From CAVOKN01 sp963696505 (lineage in GTDB: Bacteria; Pseudomonadota; Gammaproteobacteria; Burkholderiales; Rhodocyclaceae), in NCBI GenBank assembly GCA_963696505.1, contig CAVOKN010000021.1, positions 1-64,000 of the forward strand: a stretch of 64,000 nt of DNA. Reading direction: 5' to 3'. The position numbers and the translations under genes are program-made. How positions within the stretch are numbered: position 1 is the first letter of the stretch; every line of letters begins with the position of its first letter. Positions 8,295 to 20,977 of this stretch are shown here, piece after piece. The notes under the pieces are model-generated. The model saw nothing but the letters and a program-made list of their open reading frames with translations, was not told the DNA's origin and searched no databases.

Positions 8295-9212
8295 ATGACC
8301 CAGCCCTACCACCTGCGACTCGACGCCCGCGCCATGGCCCTGATGGTGCTGCTGTGCGCGCTGTGGGGCGTGCAGCAGGTGGCGATCAAGGTCACCGTCG
8401 GATCGATTCCGCCGGTGCTCCAGGCGGGGCTGCGCTCCATCGGCGCCACGCTGCTGGTGTGGGCCTGGGCGCGCTGGCGCGGCATTCCGCTGTTCGCGCG
8501 CGACGGCTCGCTGTGGCCCGGCCTGCTGGCCGGCAGCCTCTTCGCCGGGGAGTTCGCCCTGCTCTACATCGGCCTGCAGAACACCGCCGCCTCCCGCGGC
8601 GTGCTGTTTCTCTACACCGCCCCATTCATGGTCGCTGCCGGCGCCCACTGGCTGCTACCCGGCGAGCGCCTGCGCCCAGGTCAGACAATGGGCTTCGCCG
8701 CCGCCTTCGCCGGCGTGGTGCTGGCCTTCGCCGGCGCACTGCGCAGCGCGGGCGGCGTGACGCTGCTGGGCGACGGCCTGTGCCTGATCGCCGCCGCGAT
8801 GTGGGCCGCGACCACGCTGGCGATCAAGCGCAGCCGGCTGCGCAGCATCGCCCCGGCCAAGACCCTGCTCTACCAGCTCGGTATATCGGCGGCGGTGCTG
8901 CCGCTGCTGTCGTGGGGGCTGGGCGAGATCTGGCCGGCGAAAGTCAGCGCCGCGGCGGCGCTGTGGATGGGCTACCAAGTCGTGATCGTCGCCAGCGCCA
9001 GCTATCTCGCCTGGTTCTGGCTGGTGGCGCACTACCCGGCCGGACGGCTGTCGGCCTTCTCCTTCCTCACGCCGATCTTCGGCCTGCTCGCGGGGCTGGT
9101 ACTGCTGGGCGAGCCCGCGCCGGCTTCGCTGCTGGCAGCGCTCGCGCTGGTCAGCGCGGGGATATTCCTCGTGAATCGGCCCGCGCCCCAACAGGCTTTG
9201 GCGAAGGCATAG
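8295..9212 (+). CDS. DMT-superfamily (EamA) transporter
   Basis: About 305 residues with ten predicted transmembrane helices arranged as two EamA repeats (roughly residues 12-140 and 155-295). The first helix has LMVLLCALWGVQQVAIK, and the membrane-terminal helix ends LVSAGIFLVN. Family members export amino acids or other metabolites; substrate is not predictable. I use the ATG at 8295 rather than a TTG four codons upstream. An insertion sequence begins 20 bp after the stop. Confidence 0.85.
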   Translation: MTQPYHLRLDARAMALMVLLCALWGVQQVAIKVTVGSIPPVLQAGLRSIGATLLVWAWARWRGIPLFARDGSLWPGLLAGSLFAGEFALLYIGLQNTAASRGVLFLYTAPFMVAAGAHWLLPGERLRPGQTMGFAAAFAGVVLAFAGALRSAGGVTLLGDGLCLIAAAMWAATTLAIKRSRLRSIAPAKTLLYQLGISAAVLPLLSWGLGEIWPAKVSAAAALWMGYQVVIVASASYLAWFWLVAHYPAGRLSAFSFLTPIFGLLAGLVLLGEPAPASLLAALALVSAGIFLVNRPAPQQALAKA

Positions 9213-9232
9213 GCCGTTCGGTGCGCACGCGC

Positions 9233-11117
9233 ACCCTAGCCCTACCTTCGCAGTCCAGAAGGCAACTCGGGTGGTTACCGCACCGAGAAGCCTTGCCAAG
9301 GCTGGATTTGCCTTCTCCGTTTGCTTCGAATAAAATACATGAAGGAACATGCATATATTCGAACGAGAAGTCAGCGGCCGGCGCTACCGCATCGCTGCGC
9401 AGTCGGTGTGGGACTCCAAGGCGGGTCGCTCCGTGGCACGCCAAGTCGTGCTGGGGCCGGCGGCGCCGGCGCCCGTGGCGGATCTGAGTGCGACACACAC
9501 GGTCGGGACGCGCGCGCTGGGTGACGTCGGCGCGCTGGTCTGGGTGGCCGAGCAGCTCGATCTGGTCGCGCTCATCGATCGGGCGTGCGGAGGGCTCGGC
9601 GCCAAAGCTGGACCCTCGGTGGGCGAGTTGGCTGTGGCAGTGGCGATCCAGCGCGCGTGTTCGCCCGGACCGAAACGCGACCTTGGGGAGTTTCTCGATG
9701 CCAGCCTGCCGCGCGTGTCTTGTTTGCCGGGGTCGGCGTTCACCGGGCAGGCGTTTCATCGCGTAGCCCAGCAGGTCACCGAGCGCGAATTGGAGCAGGC
9801 ACAGGTGGCGATCTCGAAGGTGGCGGTCGCCCGCTTCGAGTTATCGGCAGACGTGCTCGCGTTCGACACGACTAACTTCGACACCCACATTGCCACGTTG
9901 ACGCCAGGTGAGCTCGCCCAGCGCGGACACGCCAAGAGCAAGCGTAAGGACCTGCGCGTGGTGGGGCTCGGCGTCTTGGTCAGCGAGACGGGGCATGTGC
10001 CGCTGCTGTATCGGACGTACAGCGGCAACGGCTCGGACCAGTCTGTGCTGGCGGCCTGCCTCGGGGGATTGGCAGAATTGCACGAGGCCCTCGATCGTGG
10101 TGAGGGTCGGCGGCGGCCGGCGCAGCGCACGCTGGTGCGAGATGGCGGGTTTTGGAGCCCGCAACTCGAGCTGGAGCTCGATGCCGCCGGCTACTACAGC
10201 CTCATCTCGCTGCCGCTTGGACACAAGGCGGCGGAAGAGGCGTTGCAAATGGCCGCGCAGCGAGGCGCGATGAAGCCGCTGACGGGCAAGCTCAGCGAGG
10301 TTCGAGCCGCACGGATGCGAATCCCTGTGGGAGAGTTGGATCGCACGCTGGTCGTGGTGGAGAGCCTGGAATTGCTCGAAGGGCAAAAGCGCGGGGTCGC
10401 TGCGGCCCTGCGCAAGGCCAAAGTGGAACTGCGCAAGCTCGAGGCGCTGATCCACAAGGGCCGCATCTCGCGCAGCCGTCTGGAGGATCGAGTCAAGAAG
10501 GCGCTTGCTCGAGAGCATCTGTCGAGCTTCGTGGTGAGCACCATCGCGGGAACAGACAAGGCGCCAACGCTGCATTGGGAGGTGGATGCCGCCAAGCGCC
10601 GCGAGTTGGAGAAGACCCGGCTGGGCCGACGGGTGCTGTGCACGGATCGCCACCACTGGAGCACGGGGCGTATCGTGTACGCCTTCCGAGGTCAGTGGAA
10701 CGTCGAGGAGTTGTTCCGCAGAGCGAAGAAGGGCGGCGTAGTCCCTTGGGGACCGTCGCATCAGTGGGCCGATGGATCGATACGATTGCACACCTTTGCC
10801 ACTGTTCTGGGCTTGATGCTCGTGAGCCTGGCGAGGATCGCGCTCGCGCCGGACGCTTCGGCCCGTCGGATGCTGGAGGACCTGGCACAGATCAAGACCA
10901 CACTGGTGCGCACTACGACCGGAGGCCCGGGACGAAGGCCCACGGTGATGCTGGCGCCAGAGCTCACCGCCGAGCAGCGCCGCGCGGTGAAGGTCTTCGA
11001 GCTAGATAAATGGTTTCCTGACATTCTTTCATCTATTACTGCTCGCCCTGCAAAGCCATGACTGACGGCGGAAAACAAGCGATCCGTCCATGTGCAGTGC
11101 GAAGGTAGGGCTAGGGT
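9233..11117 (+). mobile_element. IS1634-family-like insertion sequence
   Basis: The element is bounded by perfect 20-bp inverted repeats (left 9233-9252, right 11098-11117, outer end ACCCTAG). It carries one 570-residue transposase ORF. No target-site duplication is evident: the left flank ends CACGCGC and the right flank continues CTGTTGA. The right terminus shares the bases TAGGGT with the start of the MITE-like repeat that follows. The copy looks intact. Confidence 0.9.
9349..11061 (+). CDS. IS1634-family transposase (IS4 superfamily, DDE)
   Basis: A 570-residue DDE transposase. The expected acidic triad positions are visible: Asp in AFDTTNFDTH, Asp in TLVRDGGFWS, and Glu in RGQWNVEELFRRAKK, the last being the YREK-like C-terminal signature region of IS4-superfamily enzymes. 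The ATG follows AAGGA. The gene sits entirely between the terminal inverted repeats, appears full length and may be active. Confidence 0.92.
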   Translation: MHIFEREVSGRRYRIAAQSVWDSKAGRSVARQVVLGPAAPAPVADLSATHTVGTRALGDVGALVWVAEQLDLVALIDRACGGLGAKAGPSVGELAVAVAIQRACSPGPKRDLGEFLDASLPRVSCLPGSAFTGQAFHRVAQQVTERELEQAQVAISKVAVARFELSADVLAFDTTNFDTHIATLTPGELAQRGHAKSKRKDLRVVGLGVLVSETGHVPLLYRTYSGNGSDQSVLAACLGGLAELHEALDRGEGRRRPAQRTLVRDGGFWSPQLELELDAAGYYSLISLPLGHKAAEEALQMAAQRGAMKPLTGKLSEVRAARMRIPVGELDRTLVVVESLELLEGQKRGVAAALRKAKVELRKLEALIHKGRISRSRLEDRVKKALAREHLSSFVVSTIAGTDKAPTLHWEVDAAKRRELEKTRLGRRVLCTDRHHWSTGRIVYAFRGQWNVEELFRRAKKGGVVPWGPSHQWADGSIRLHTFATVLGLMLVSLARIALAPDASARRMLEDLAQIKTTLVRTTTGGPGRRPTVMLAPELTAEQRRAVKVFELDKWFPDILSSITARPAKP

Positions 11118-11383
11118 CTGTTGACATACAGCGGCCGGATCACGTTGCCCCGCAATGCGAGGCGCGGCGAGGCGCGAGGCGAAGCCAATGGTCGTTCCAT
11201 TGGCGAGCCGAATAACGACGCAGCGACCGCATTTCGGGGCAACCCGAAGGGCAAGGGCCGGGCCGGGTGCATCGCCGCGTTGCCGCTCGCTTACGTAGAG
11301 TGACTACGCTGCGCTCGCGGCGCCTTGCGCTGCATCCCGGCCCGACCCTTGCGTGACCGGCCGTCGTATGTGAACAGACCCTA
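11112..11383. repeat. MITE-like element with 26-bp imperfect terminal inverted repeats
   Basis: A roughly 272-bp non-coding segment begins TAGGGTCTGTTGACATAC and ends with the complement of TAGGGTCTGTTCACATAC; the terminal repeats continue into CGGCCGG with few mismatches. No coding frame persists inside. Its right terminal bases supply the TAG stop codon of parC, and its left terminal bases coincide with the right end of the neighbouring insertion sequence. The size and termini suggest a non-autonomous element of a different transposon family. Confidence 0.65.
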
Positions 11384-13705
11384 CGCCACACCGCTGGGCT
11401 TGATCTTCTCCGGCAACAGGCAGCCCTTGCGCGCGCGGTGCAGGCGGTACTTGGCAAGATCCCTCTCCGGGATCTTCACTTCCTTCACCTTGCCGGCGCG
11501 CCCCACGCCCTGAACGGTGATGCCCTGGGCCAGCGTGACGGTGACTGCCGCCAGGGACTCGCCCTCGTCCAGGCCCATGATCACCACGCCGCGCCCGCCC
11601 GCCTGCTGCTTCATTTCCTCGCGGCCGAAGACCAGCAGCCGGCCCTTTTCCGACACCGCGGCGATGGCGTCGCCCAGCGCCTTGGCCGGCGCCAGCACCC
11701 GCTCGCCCTTTTCCAGGGTCATGAAGGCCTTGCCCGCCTTCTGCCGCGACACCAGATCGCCGATGGCGGCGATGAAGCCGTAGCCGCCGGAATTGGCAAA
11801 GAGGTACAGCTTCTCCGGCGCGTCGGCGATCGCCTGGGCCAGCTTGGCGCCGTCCTGGAACTCGACCATGGTGGAGATCGGCACCCCGTCGCCGCGCCCG
11901 CCCGGCACCTCGGATACGCGTATGGCATAGGCGCGGCCGCGACTGTCAACCAGCACCAGCGGCCACACGCTGCGGGTCTCTGCCACCAGCATGGGAAAGT
12001 CGCCGGTCTTGTAGGCGATGGTGGCGGGATCGATGCCGTGGCCCTGGCGCGCCCGCAGCCATCCGTTGCGCGACAGGATCAGGGTGACCGGCTCGTCGGG
12101 CACGGCGATCTCCGCCGACACCACCGGCTGCACCGCCTCGATCAAGCTGCGCCGCGCGTCGCCGAACTTCTTCGCGTCGTCGCCGATTTCCTTGAGTATC
12201 AGCCGGGTCATCGCCTTGCGGTCGTCGAGCAGGGTCTGCAGCCCGCCCCGCTCCTCCCGCAGTTCGGCGAGTTCCTTCTCGATGCGGATGCCTTCGAGCC
12301 GCGCCAATTGGCGCAGGCGGATCTCCAGGATGTCCTCCGCCTGAATCTCGGTCAGGCCGAAGCTGGCCATCAGTGCCGGCTTGGGCTCGTCCGACTCGCG
12401 GATGACGCGGATCACCTCCTCGATGCGCAGGAAGGCAATCATCCGCCCGTCGAGGATGTGGAGGCGCCGGTCCACCTCGTCCAGCCGGTGGCGGGTGCGC
12501 CGCTCGACGGTGACGTAGCGGAAGGCAATCCACTCGCGCAGGATGGGCAGCAGACCCTTCTGCGCCGGCCGCCCGTCGCGGCCGATCATGGTGAGGTTGA
12601 TCGGCACCGAGGATTCCAGGCTGGTGTGGGCCAGCAGCACCGCCATGAATTCCTGCGGGTCGATGCGCGAGGATCGCGGCTCCAGCACGATGCGCACCGG
12701 GGCCTGCTCGCTCGATTCGTCGCGCACCGTCTCCAGCACCCCGAGCACCAGCGCCTTCAGGGTCTTCTGCTCCTGCGACACCTCCTTCTTGCCGGCCCTG
12801 GGCTGGGGATTGGTCAGGGTCTCGATCTCCGACAGCACGTGGGCGCAGGACACGCCGTGGGGAAGTTCGTTCACGATGATGCGCCACTGGCCCCGCGCCT
12901 GATCCTCGCGGCGCCAACGCGCGCGCATGCGGATCGAGCCGCGGCCGTTCTCGTAGGCATCGCGCAAGCCGGCCGCCGTGGAGATGATCTGGCCGCCGCC
13001 GGGGAAATCCGGCCCCGGCAACAGCGCCAGTACCTCGTCGAACGACGCCTCGGGCTTGCGGATCAGCAGTTGCACCGCCGCCGCCACCTCGCCCAGGTTG
13101 TGCGGCGGAATCTCCGTTGCCATGCCGACGGCAATGCCCGAGGCGCCGTTCAGCAGCACGAAGGGCAGCCGCGCCGGCAGAAGTTGCGGCTCCTTGAAGG
13201 CGCCGTCGTAGTTGGGGATGAAATCCACCGTGCCGCGGTCGATCTCGGCCAGCAGCAGCTCGGCGATGGGCGTGAGCCGCGCCTCGGTGTAGCGCATCGC
13301 CGCGGCCGAGTCGCCGTCGCGCGAGCCGAAATTGCCTTGGCCGTCCACCAGCGGATAGCGCAGCGTGAATTCCTGCGCCATGCGCACCGCCGCGTCATAG
13401 ACGCTGGTGTCGCCGTGAGGATGGTACTTGCCGATGACATCGCCCACGACGCGCGCGCTCTTGACGTGGCGCGCGCTGGCGGCGAGCCGCATCTCGTTCA
13501 TGGCGAACAGGATGCGCCGCTGCACCGGCTTCAGGCCGTCTTCCACCTGGGGCAGCGCGCGCCCCCGCACTACGCTCATGGCATAGGCGAGATAGGCGCG
13601 CTCGGCATAGGCATCGAGGGGCAGATGGTCGCCGGCGTCCTCCGGCGGCGCGGGAGGGGCGGGCGGCGGAGGGAGACTGTCGAAGAGGTCGGGGGTTTCG
13701 TTCAT
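11381..13705 (-). CDS. parC: DNA topoisomerase IV subunit A
   Basis: ParC cuts and rejoins DNA in topoisomerase IV, which decatenates daughter chromosomes. The 774-residue protein has the N-terminal [23 protein letters not shown] segment, the quinolone-region GKYHPHGD motif, the catalytic tyrosine in AMRYTEARL (~residue 129), the coiled coil and the C-terminal beta-pinwheel. I use the ATG at 13705 ([10 protein letters not shown]); an earlier in-frame ATG adds five residues. The stop codon lies in the terminal bases of the MITE-like element. Its partner parE is 4.5 kb away, separated by an NHL/cytochrome pair. Confidence 0.95.
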   Translation of the reverse strand: MNETPDLFDSLPPPPAPPAPPEDAGDHLPLDAYAERAYLAYAMSVVRGRALPQVEDGLKPVQRRILFAMNEMRLAASARHVKSARVVGDVIGKYHPHGDTSVYDAAVRMAQEFTLRYPLVDGQGNFGSRDGDSAAAMRYTEARLTPIAELLLAEIDRGTVDFIPNYDGAFKEPQLLPARLPFVLLNGASGIAVGMATEIPPHNLGEVAAAVQLLIRKPEASFDEVLALLPGPDFPGGGQIISTAAGLRDAYENGRGSIRMRARWRREDQARGQWRIIVNELPHGVSCAHVLSEIETLTNPQPRAGKKEVSQEQKTLKALVLGVLETVRDESSEQAPVRIVLEPRSSRIDPQEFMAVLLAHTSLESSVPINLTMIGRDGRPAQKGLLPILREWIAFRYVTVERRTRHRLDEVDRRLHILDGRMIAFLRIEEVIRVIRESDEPKPALMASFGLTEIQAEDILEIRLRQLARLEGIRIEKELAELREERGGLQTLLDDRKAMTRLILKEIGDDAKKFGDARRSLIEAVQPVVSAEIAVPDEPVTLILSRNGWLRARQGHGIDPATIAYKTGDFPMLVAETRSVWPLVLVDSRGRAYAIRVSEVPGGRGDGVPISTMVEFQDGAKLAQAIADAPEKLYLFANSGGYGFIAAIGDLVSRQKAGKAFMTLEKGERVLAPAKALGDAIAAVSEKGRLLVFGREEMKQQAGGRGVVIMGLDEGESLAAVTVTLAQGITVQGVGRAGKVKEVKIPERDLAKYRLHRARKGCLLPEKIKPSGVA

Positions 13706-13990
13706 GAACGGAATTTGCATTCGCAGCGACAGCGATGGACGCGAGGGCTGCCGCCGGGTTCTCGCGATACAGGGTCGATCAATCTACCGGCAGAAGCATC
13801 GGCGCGGGGAAGATATCGCAGCCGGAGGGGTCCGGGCAAATTGCGGCAGTCCGAGCCGGCACCGTAAGCGCTTGAGCCGATGGGGCGGCCCAACGATCGG
13901 CCGCCTCCAGCTATGGATCGCCCACGGGCTTGGCCAGCCGACAGAAGTCCATGTTATAAGAGGGGATATCCTGGTCCGCCGGTAACCCCT

Positions 13991-15609
13991 ATGAAACCCT
14001 CCACCGCCCTGTCGCGCCTGGGCCATGCCTGCGCCGTGGGAGCAAGCGCCGCCCTGTTCCTGCTCGGTGCGGCCGTCCCGGCCCACGCGGCTTGCCTGGA
14101 CGTCAATGCGCCCGGCCAACCGACCGCGACGCCCCCGCAGGCCAGTTCGCTGCGCGGCTATCGCGCCGGATTCAAGGCGCCGACCCGCCTTGCCATCGAC
14201 AGCATCGGCCGTGTGTACGTCGCCGACCCGGCCGGCGGCCGGGTGGTGGTGCGCAACCGGGACGGTTCGGTCCATTCCGTGCGTGACGGTCTGGGCGAGC
14301 CGGCTGCCATCGCGGTGGACGCGGCCGGATGGATCTACGTGGGCGACGGCAGGACCGGCCGCATCGCCGTATTCGATCAGGGCTGGCGGATGCTCGCCGA
14401 AATGGGGATGGGCGAGGGTGAACGGGGCAACCCGGCGACATCGCGATCGACCCGGCAAACGGCGAAGTCTTCGTCACGGATACCGCGCGGCACGAAGTGG
14501 CGGTATATGCCCGCAGCGGCGCCAGGCTGCGCAGCTTCGGCGGGGAAGGCGCCGAGGACGGACGTTTCCGCGCGCCGACGGGGATCGCGCTTGCCGGCGA
14601 CGATCTGCTGGTCGCCGACCAGCTCAACTACCGCATCCAGGTTCTGGACAAGAACAGCGGCGCCTTCAAGTATTGCATCGGCAAGCTTCCCACCTCCCCC
14701 TCCTTCTTCAATCCGGACGCGGGGGTCGGCCGCAATCTCGGCATGGTTCAGGGGCTCTGGGCGGACGCGACGGGACGGCTTTTCGTCGCCGATGCGGTCC
14801 AGGGCAGCGTCTTGGTGCTGGATCGCCTGACCGGCTTACGCCTTGGCGTGATCGGCAGCTTCGGGGATCAGCCCGGCGGCCTGCGCGTGCCCACCGATCT
14901 GGTGATCGATGACGGCGGACGGCTCTTTGTCGCGGCAGCGAACAACGCCCGCATCGAGATCTACGGCCTCGACCAGTTCGCCGATCCGGAACGCTTCATC
15001 CCGGCCCAGGCGAGCGTATCGCCTGGCACCCTCGATCGCTCGGCCTTGCCACCGTGGGTGGAAGTCAGCCTGCGCATCCCGGGTCACCGGCTGGTCGATG
15101 TGGATTCCGCGTCGCTGCGGGTCAATGGCCTGGCCCCCGATGCTGCAAGCATCGTGGATAGCGATGCCGACGGAGAGCCGGAGCTGTTGCTCCGGGTCTC
15201 GGCCGGTCGATTGCTGGCAACGCTGGGCGCCGGCGACACCGGCGACGTCACGGTGACCGGCAGCATCGGCCTGTTGCAGGCCGTCGGCCAGGCAGAACTG
15301 GCGCTGACAGGAACCGCTAACCTGGATGCCGACGCCGACGGTGTGCCCGACAGCGCCGACCGCTGCCCCGGCACTGCCGCGGGCCGAGTGGTGGACGCCG
15401 CAGGCTGTTCGCTTGTCCAGCATTGCCCCTGTGCCGGACCGCCGGGTGGCGGTGCCTGGCGCAACCACGGGCAGTTCGTCAGATGCGTGGTGGAAAAGGC
15501 GCGCGAGCTGCGCGAAGCGGGCCGCCTGTCGCCGAAGCAGGCGGGTGCCATCGTCTCCGGTCAGGCACGCCGCGATTGCGGCCGGCACGGCCGGGCAGAC
15601 CGCGATTGA
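13991..15609 (+). pseudogene. NHL-repeat secreted protein, single-base frameshift
   Basis: Conceptual product of ~539 residues after one correction. It has a signal peptide (ending AVPAHAA), five or more NHL beta-propeller blades (for example PTRLAIDSIGRVYVAD and PTGIALAGDDLLVADQLN), a thrombospondin-3-like DADADGVPDSADRCPG segment and a Cys-rich C-terminus. The frame shifts near 14437, where one C is apparently missing from a CCC run; adding one base gives exactly 540 codons. NHL proteins often accompany multiheme cytochromes in electron-transfer modules, and one follows 39 bp downstream. The lesion may be a sequencing error. Confidence 0.75.
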
Positions 15610-15648
15610 GCAAGGGGGCTCCGTGATCAAACAAAGCATCGCAACATC

Positions 15649-18174
15649 GTGCAGCGCATTGCCGGCTTGGTGCCGGGCATGGCGGCGGCAGTCCTCGCCT
15701 TTGCTGGATTGCTCGCCGCATCCGGCGAGCTGGCCGTCGATCCGCCCCACGACCCGCTGCACAACATCCAGTGCATCACCTGCCATGTCGCGCACAACTC
15801 TGCCGGGGGCAGACTCAACCGCGTCGATGGCAATGCCAACGTGTGCCTGAGCTGCCACGTTCCGGCCGGGCAGGCCGCCGCGCGGCCCTTCGCGGAGGCC
15901 GACGAGGCGCTGCCGCCGCTGCCGCTGGCCGCCGGCTGGACGCCGGGCCGGGGCATCTCGCACCGGTGGGATTCCGGTCCCGGAGGACATGTAAAGGCGG
16001 CGACGTCGAATACATCGCTGGGGCGGATCGTGTCCACCGGCGAGTTCACCGGGCGCATCGAGGAGGCCTACACCATCACATCGCCGCAGCGGGCGAGGCC
16101 GATACGGCGCGGTTCAACTGGAGCAGCCTGAGAGACGGTTCGGGCACCGGCGTACTGAGCGGCACGGCGGTTCCGATCGGGAGCAAGGGGCTGAGTCTTG
16201 CCTTTTCCAATGCCCTCCCCGCGCCTTCCTTCCGCGCCGGCGACCAATGGACGCTCTACGCCCGCACGGACCTGCGCCGGCCGAATGCTCTGGTGGAGGC
16301 AGAGCGGCAGATGGCCCTGCGCATGATGGAGGGGACGGTGATCCGCGACGCGACGAACACCGTGATCGACGTTGTGGACGGCAAGGTCACCTGCTCCACC
16401 AGCCACGACCAGCACAGCCAGAAGCATCCGCCGTTCGATCCCGCCGCACCCGCTTTCGGCGGGGCGGGCAGCGGATGGAGCGCCACCGGCATCGGCCGCC
16501 ACTTCCAGCGCGCGCCCAACGACACCAACCGGATGTGCAAGACCTGCCATTCCCCGCGCAACGTGACCAGCGCGGCCCAAGGCTCGCACCCGGTGGGCGT
16601 CGGCATTCCTGCCGGCAACTTCCGCGCCCCGCCCAACCTGCCGCTGTCGAGCGCGGCCAACGGCAACCTGGTCGAGTGCATGAGCTGCCACGCACCGCAT
16701 TACCAGACCTCGGGCGGCGCCAATGCCGGGGCCGGCGACGGCTTCCTGCTGCGGCAGGGCGTCGGCGATCTGTGCTTCCAGTGCCATACCAATGCCGACC
16801 GCCCCGGCGGATCGCACTTCAACACGGCCAGCGGCGCCTTGTGGGGCGGCAGCAAGGATCTGACGGCAGGGACCGAGTTCCCGCCCCATACAACCGACAA
16901 GCGCGGCGCCTGCATCAACTGCCACTGGCCCCACGGCTGGCCGGATCGGGCCAACCCGGCGCAGGACTACCCGAGACTATGGGTGGAACGCTACGACGTG
17001 GACCGCACCGGCAGGACCGACGGCGCCAACGGCGAACGTCTGTGCGTGAGCTGCCATACGAGCCAGGTCAACACGGCCTCCGGCCCACGCCCGGCGAACC
17101 CCGCCACCTCGAACATCGATGCCGAGTTTGCGCGGGGCACGGCGCTGGCGACGGCAACCGGCGACGTGTTCCGCCACCCGGTCAATGACAACGAGCAGCA
17201 GAACGGCCCCGCCGGCCTGCGCGGGGTGGAATGCGTCGATTGCCACAATCCCCACCGCGCCACGCCGACCGACCGGCATGCGGGCGTGTCGGGCGTCGAT
17301 CTGGCGGGTACCGCAATTCCCGCAGGTTCCCGCGCCCTGCAGCAGCAGGAACTGTGCTTCAAGTGCCATGGCGACAACTTCAACAGCGCGCGCCCCAACG
17401 CCAGCAACAAGCGGCTCGACTTCAACGCGACGGCGGCGAACTCCGGCTTTCATCCGGTCACCCAGGCGGGCCGCGGCAAGTCGGCCAACCTGAGTGCCCA
17501 ACTGCGCGGCGGACTGGGCGTCGAATCGACGATCCGCTGCAGCGACTGCCACAACTCCAGCGCCTTCTCCGGCGCGGTCGGCGCCGTCGCGGACTCGCCG
17601 GCGGTGACCGTCGGTCCCCATGGATCGGACTTCGCCCCCATCCTGCGGGCAAGCTTCAATCGCAACTACACCGCCCAGGGCTGGGCCGCCGCCAACGGCA
17701 ACCTCTGCTTCGGCTGCCATGACTCGGCGCTGCTGCTGGGCAACAGCACCAACTTCACCGACAACGCCAATCCCGCGGGCAGCAAGGGGCGGGGCAACCT
17801 GCACGCCTACCACCTGACGAACAAGTCGGTCACCGCCTCGTGCATGAGCTGTCACTACGACATCCACAGCAACCGCTCGGCGGCGAACACCCAGTACCGC
17901 GTGCTCGCCAACGGCACCCAGAACTACCTCGGCACCGTGCCACCGCCGAACGTGAAGACCCACCTGGTGAACTTCGCGCCGGACGTGACCGGGCTGAGCT
18001 TCGCGCTGCCGCGCTGGCAGATCGACACCACGACGGGTGTACGCACTTGCGATCTCACCTGCCACGGCAGCGGCAACAAGATGCAGAACATTACCTACCG
18101 TCCAGCAACCGGCGACGAGACCAGCCACACCTATTGCATCGTCCGGCCGACGGGAGCGGGCATCGCCGGCGTGC
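15649..18174 (+). pseudogene. multiheme c-type cytochrome (12-14 haem sites), frame-broken
   Basis: After an N-terminal export signal the product carries twelve CxxCH motifs (CITCH, CLSCH, CKTCH, CMSCH, CFQCH and others) and a CDLTCH variant. One site reads CSTSH, a single Cys-to-Ser change from CSTCH. The reading frame shifts near 16080, where one base is missing. No in-frame stop occurs before the hairpin at 18175; the frame runs on antisense to parE. The GTG start at 15649 is poor, and a better-positioned GTG at 15623 is in another frame. The module looks like part of a periplasmic or outer-membrane electron conduit, decaying or mis-sequenced. Confidence 0.75.
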
Positions 18175-18200
18175 AAAGGGCCGCCCTCGGGCGGCCCTTC
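18175..18200. terminator. bidirectional hairpin terminator
   Basis: AAGGGCCGCC pairs with GGCGGCCCTT around a TCG loop. It lies 22 bp after the parE stop (minus strand) and where the cytochrome gene should end (plus strand), so it may serve both. Confidence 0.7.
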
Positions 18201-18221
18201 TCGCATGCGCGCGCCAGGTTC

Positions 18222-20221
<2,000 letters not shown>

Positions 20222-20225
<4 letters not shown>

Positions 20226-20977
20226 TGGATGCGGGCCAGCCAGGCGCTTACCTGCTGCGCCACCCAGGGCCCGTCGTCCACCGGCAGGTCATGGCCGGCC
20301 GTCGGATGCAGGGCAAACTCGGCGTCCCAGCGCTGCGCGAGGTGCTGCGAGCAGCGCGGATCGACGAGGCGGTCGGCGGCCCCGGCGAGCACCAGCAGGG
20401 GGGCAGCAGGTTGCAAGGCGGGCGCATGATAGCGCGCCGCGGCGAGCAACTGGCGCAGCGCATTGCGCCGCGACACTGGCCGCTCCCGCGCATAGGCGAC
20501 CCAGGCCTTCAACACATCTGGCTGGGCCGCGCCGCGCATGCTGGTCAGATCGAGGATCGCCCGCTCCTGTCGTTCCGGATCCCGCGGCCCCAAGAACAAG
20601 CGCAGGAGGGTCGGATAGCTGGCCGGCCGCAGCCGGCGCTGGAAGGGATCGACGCCGCGCAGACTGGTGCTGATCAGCACACACCCGGCCACCTCCCGCG
20701 GGTGGCGCGACGCCCATTCAATCGCCACCATGCCGCCCAGCGACAGCGCCAGCAGATAAGAGGGTGGCGCCCAGCCCGGTCGTCGCAACTCGGTACGCAG
20801 GAAATCCACCACAGCGGCGATCCGCGTCGGACTGCTTAGCCGGTTCAGGACGCCGTTGCCCGGCAGATCGAAAGTCAGCACCTGTGGACCGCCTAGCGCA
20901 TCGCCCAGAACGCGCGGAAAGTCGCCCCAGTGGCGCGCTTCGCGCGTCAGACCCCGAAGCAGGATCCAGGTACTCAT
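20222..20977 (-). CDS. alpha/beta-fold hydrolase
   Basis: About 251 residues with the alpha/beta hydrolase order: strand-loop WILLRGLTREARHWGDF, nucleophile elbow LALSLGGM (Ser within an A-x-S-x-G-like turn), an Asp in LVLAGAADRLVDP and a catalytic His in TAGHDLPVDD. Substrate is unknown. The ATG at 20977 overlaps the TGA of the M14 peptidase gene, and its own TGA overlaps a possible parE ATG, so the three genes form a tightly packed operon. Confidence 0.82.

Noticed and set aside
11438..13867. 809-codon plus-strand frame opposite parC
   Set aside because: Composition is low-complexity Arg/His/Gln and mirrors the parC codons; parC itself is unmistakable.
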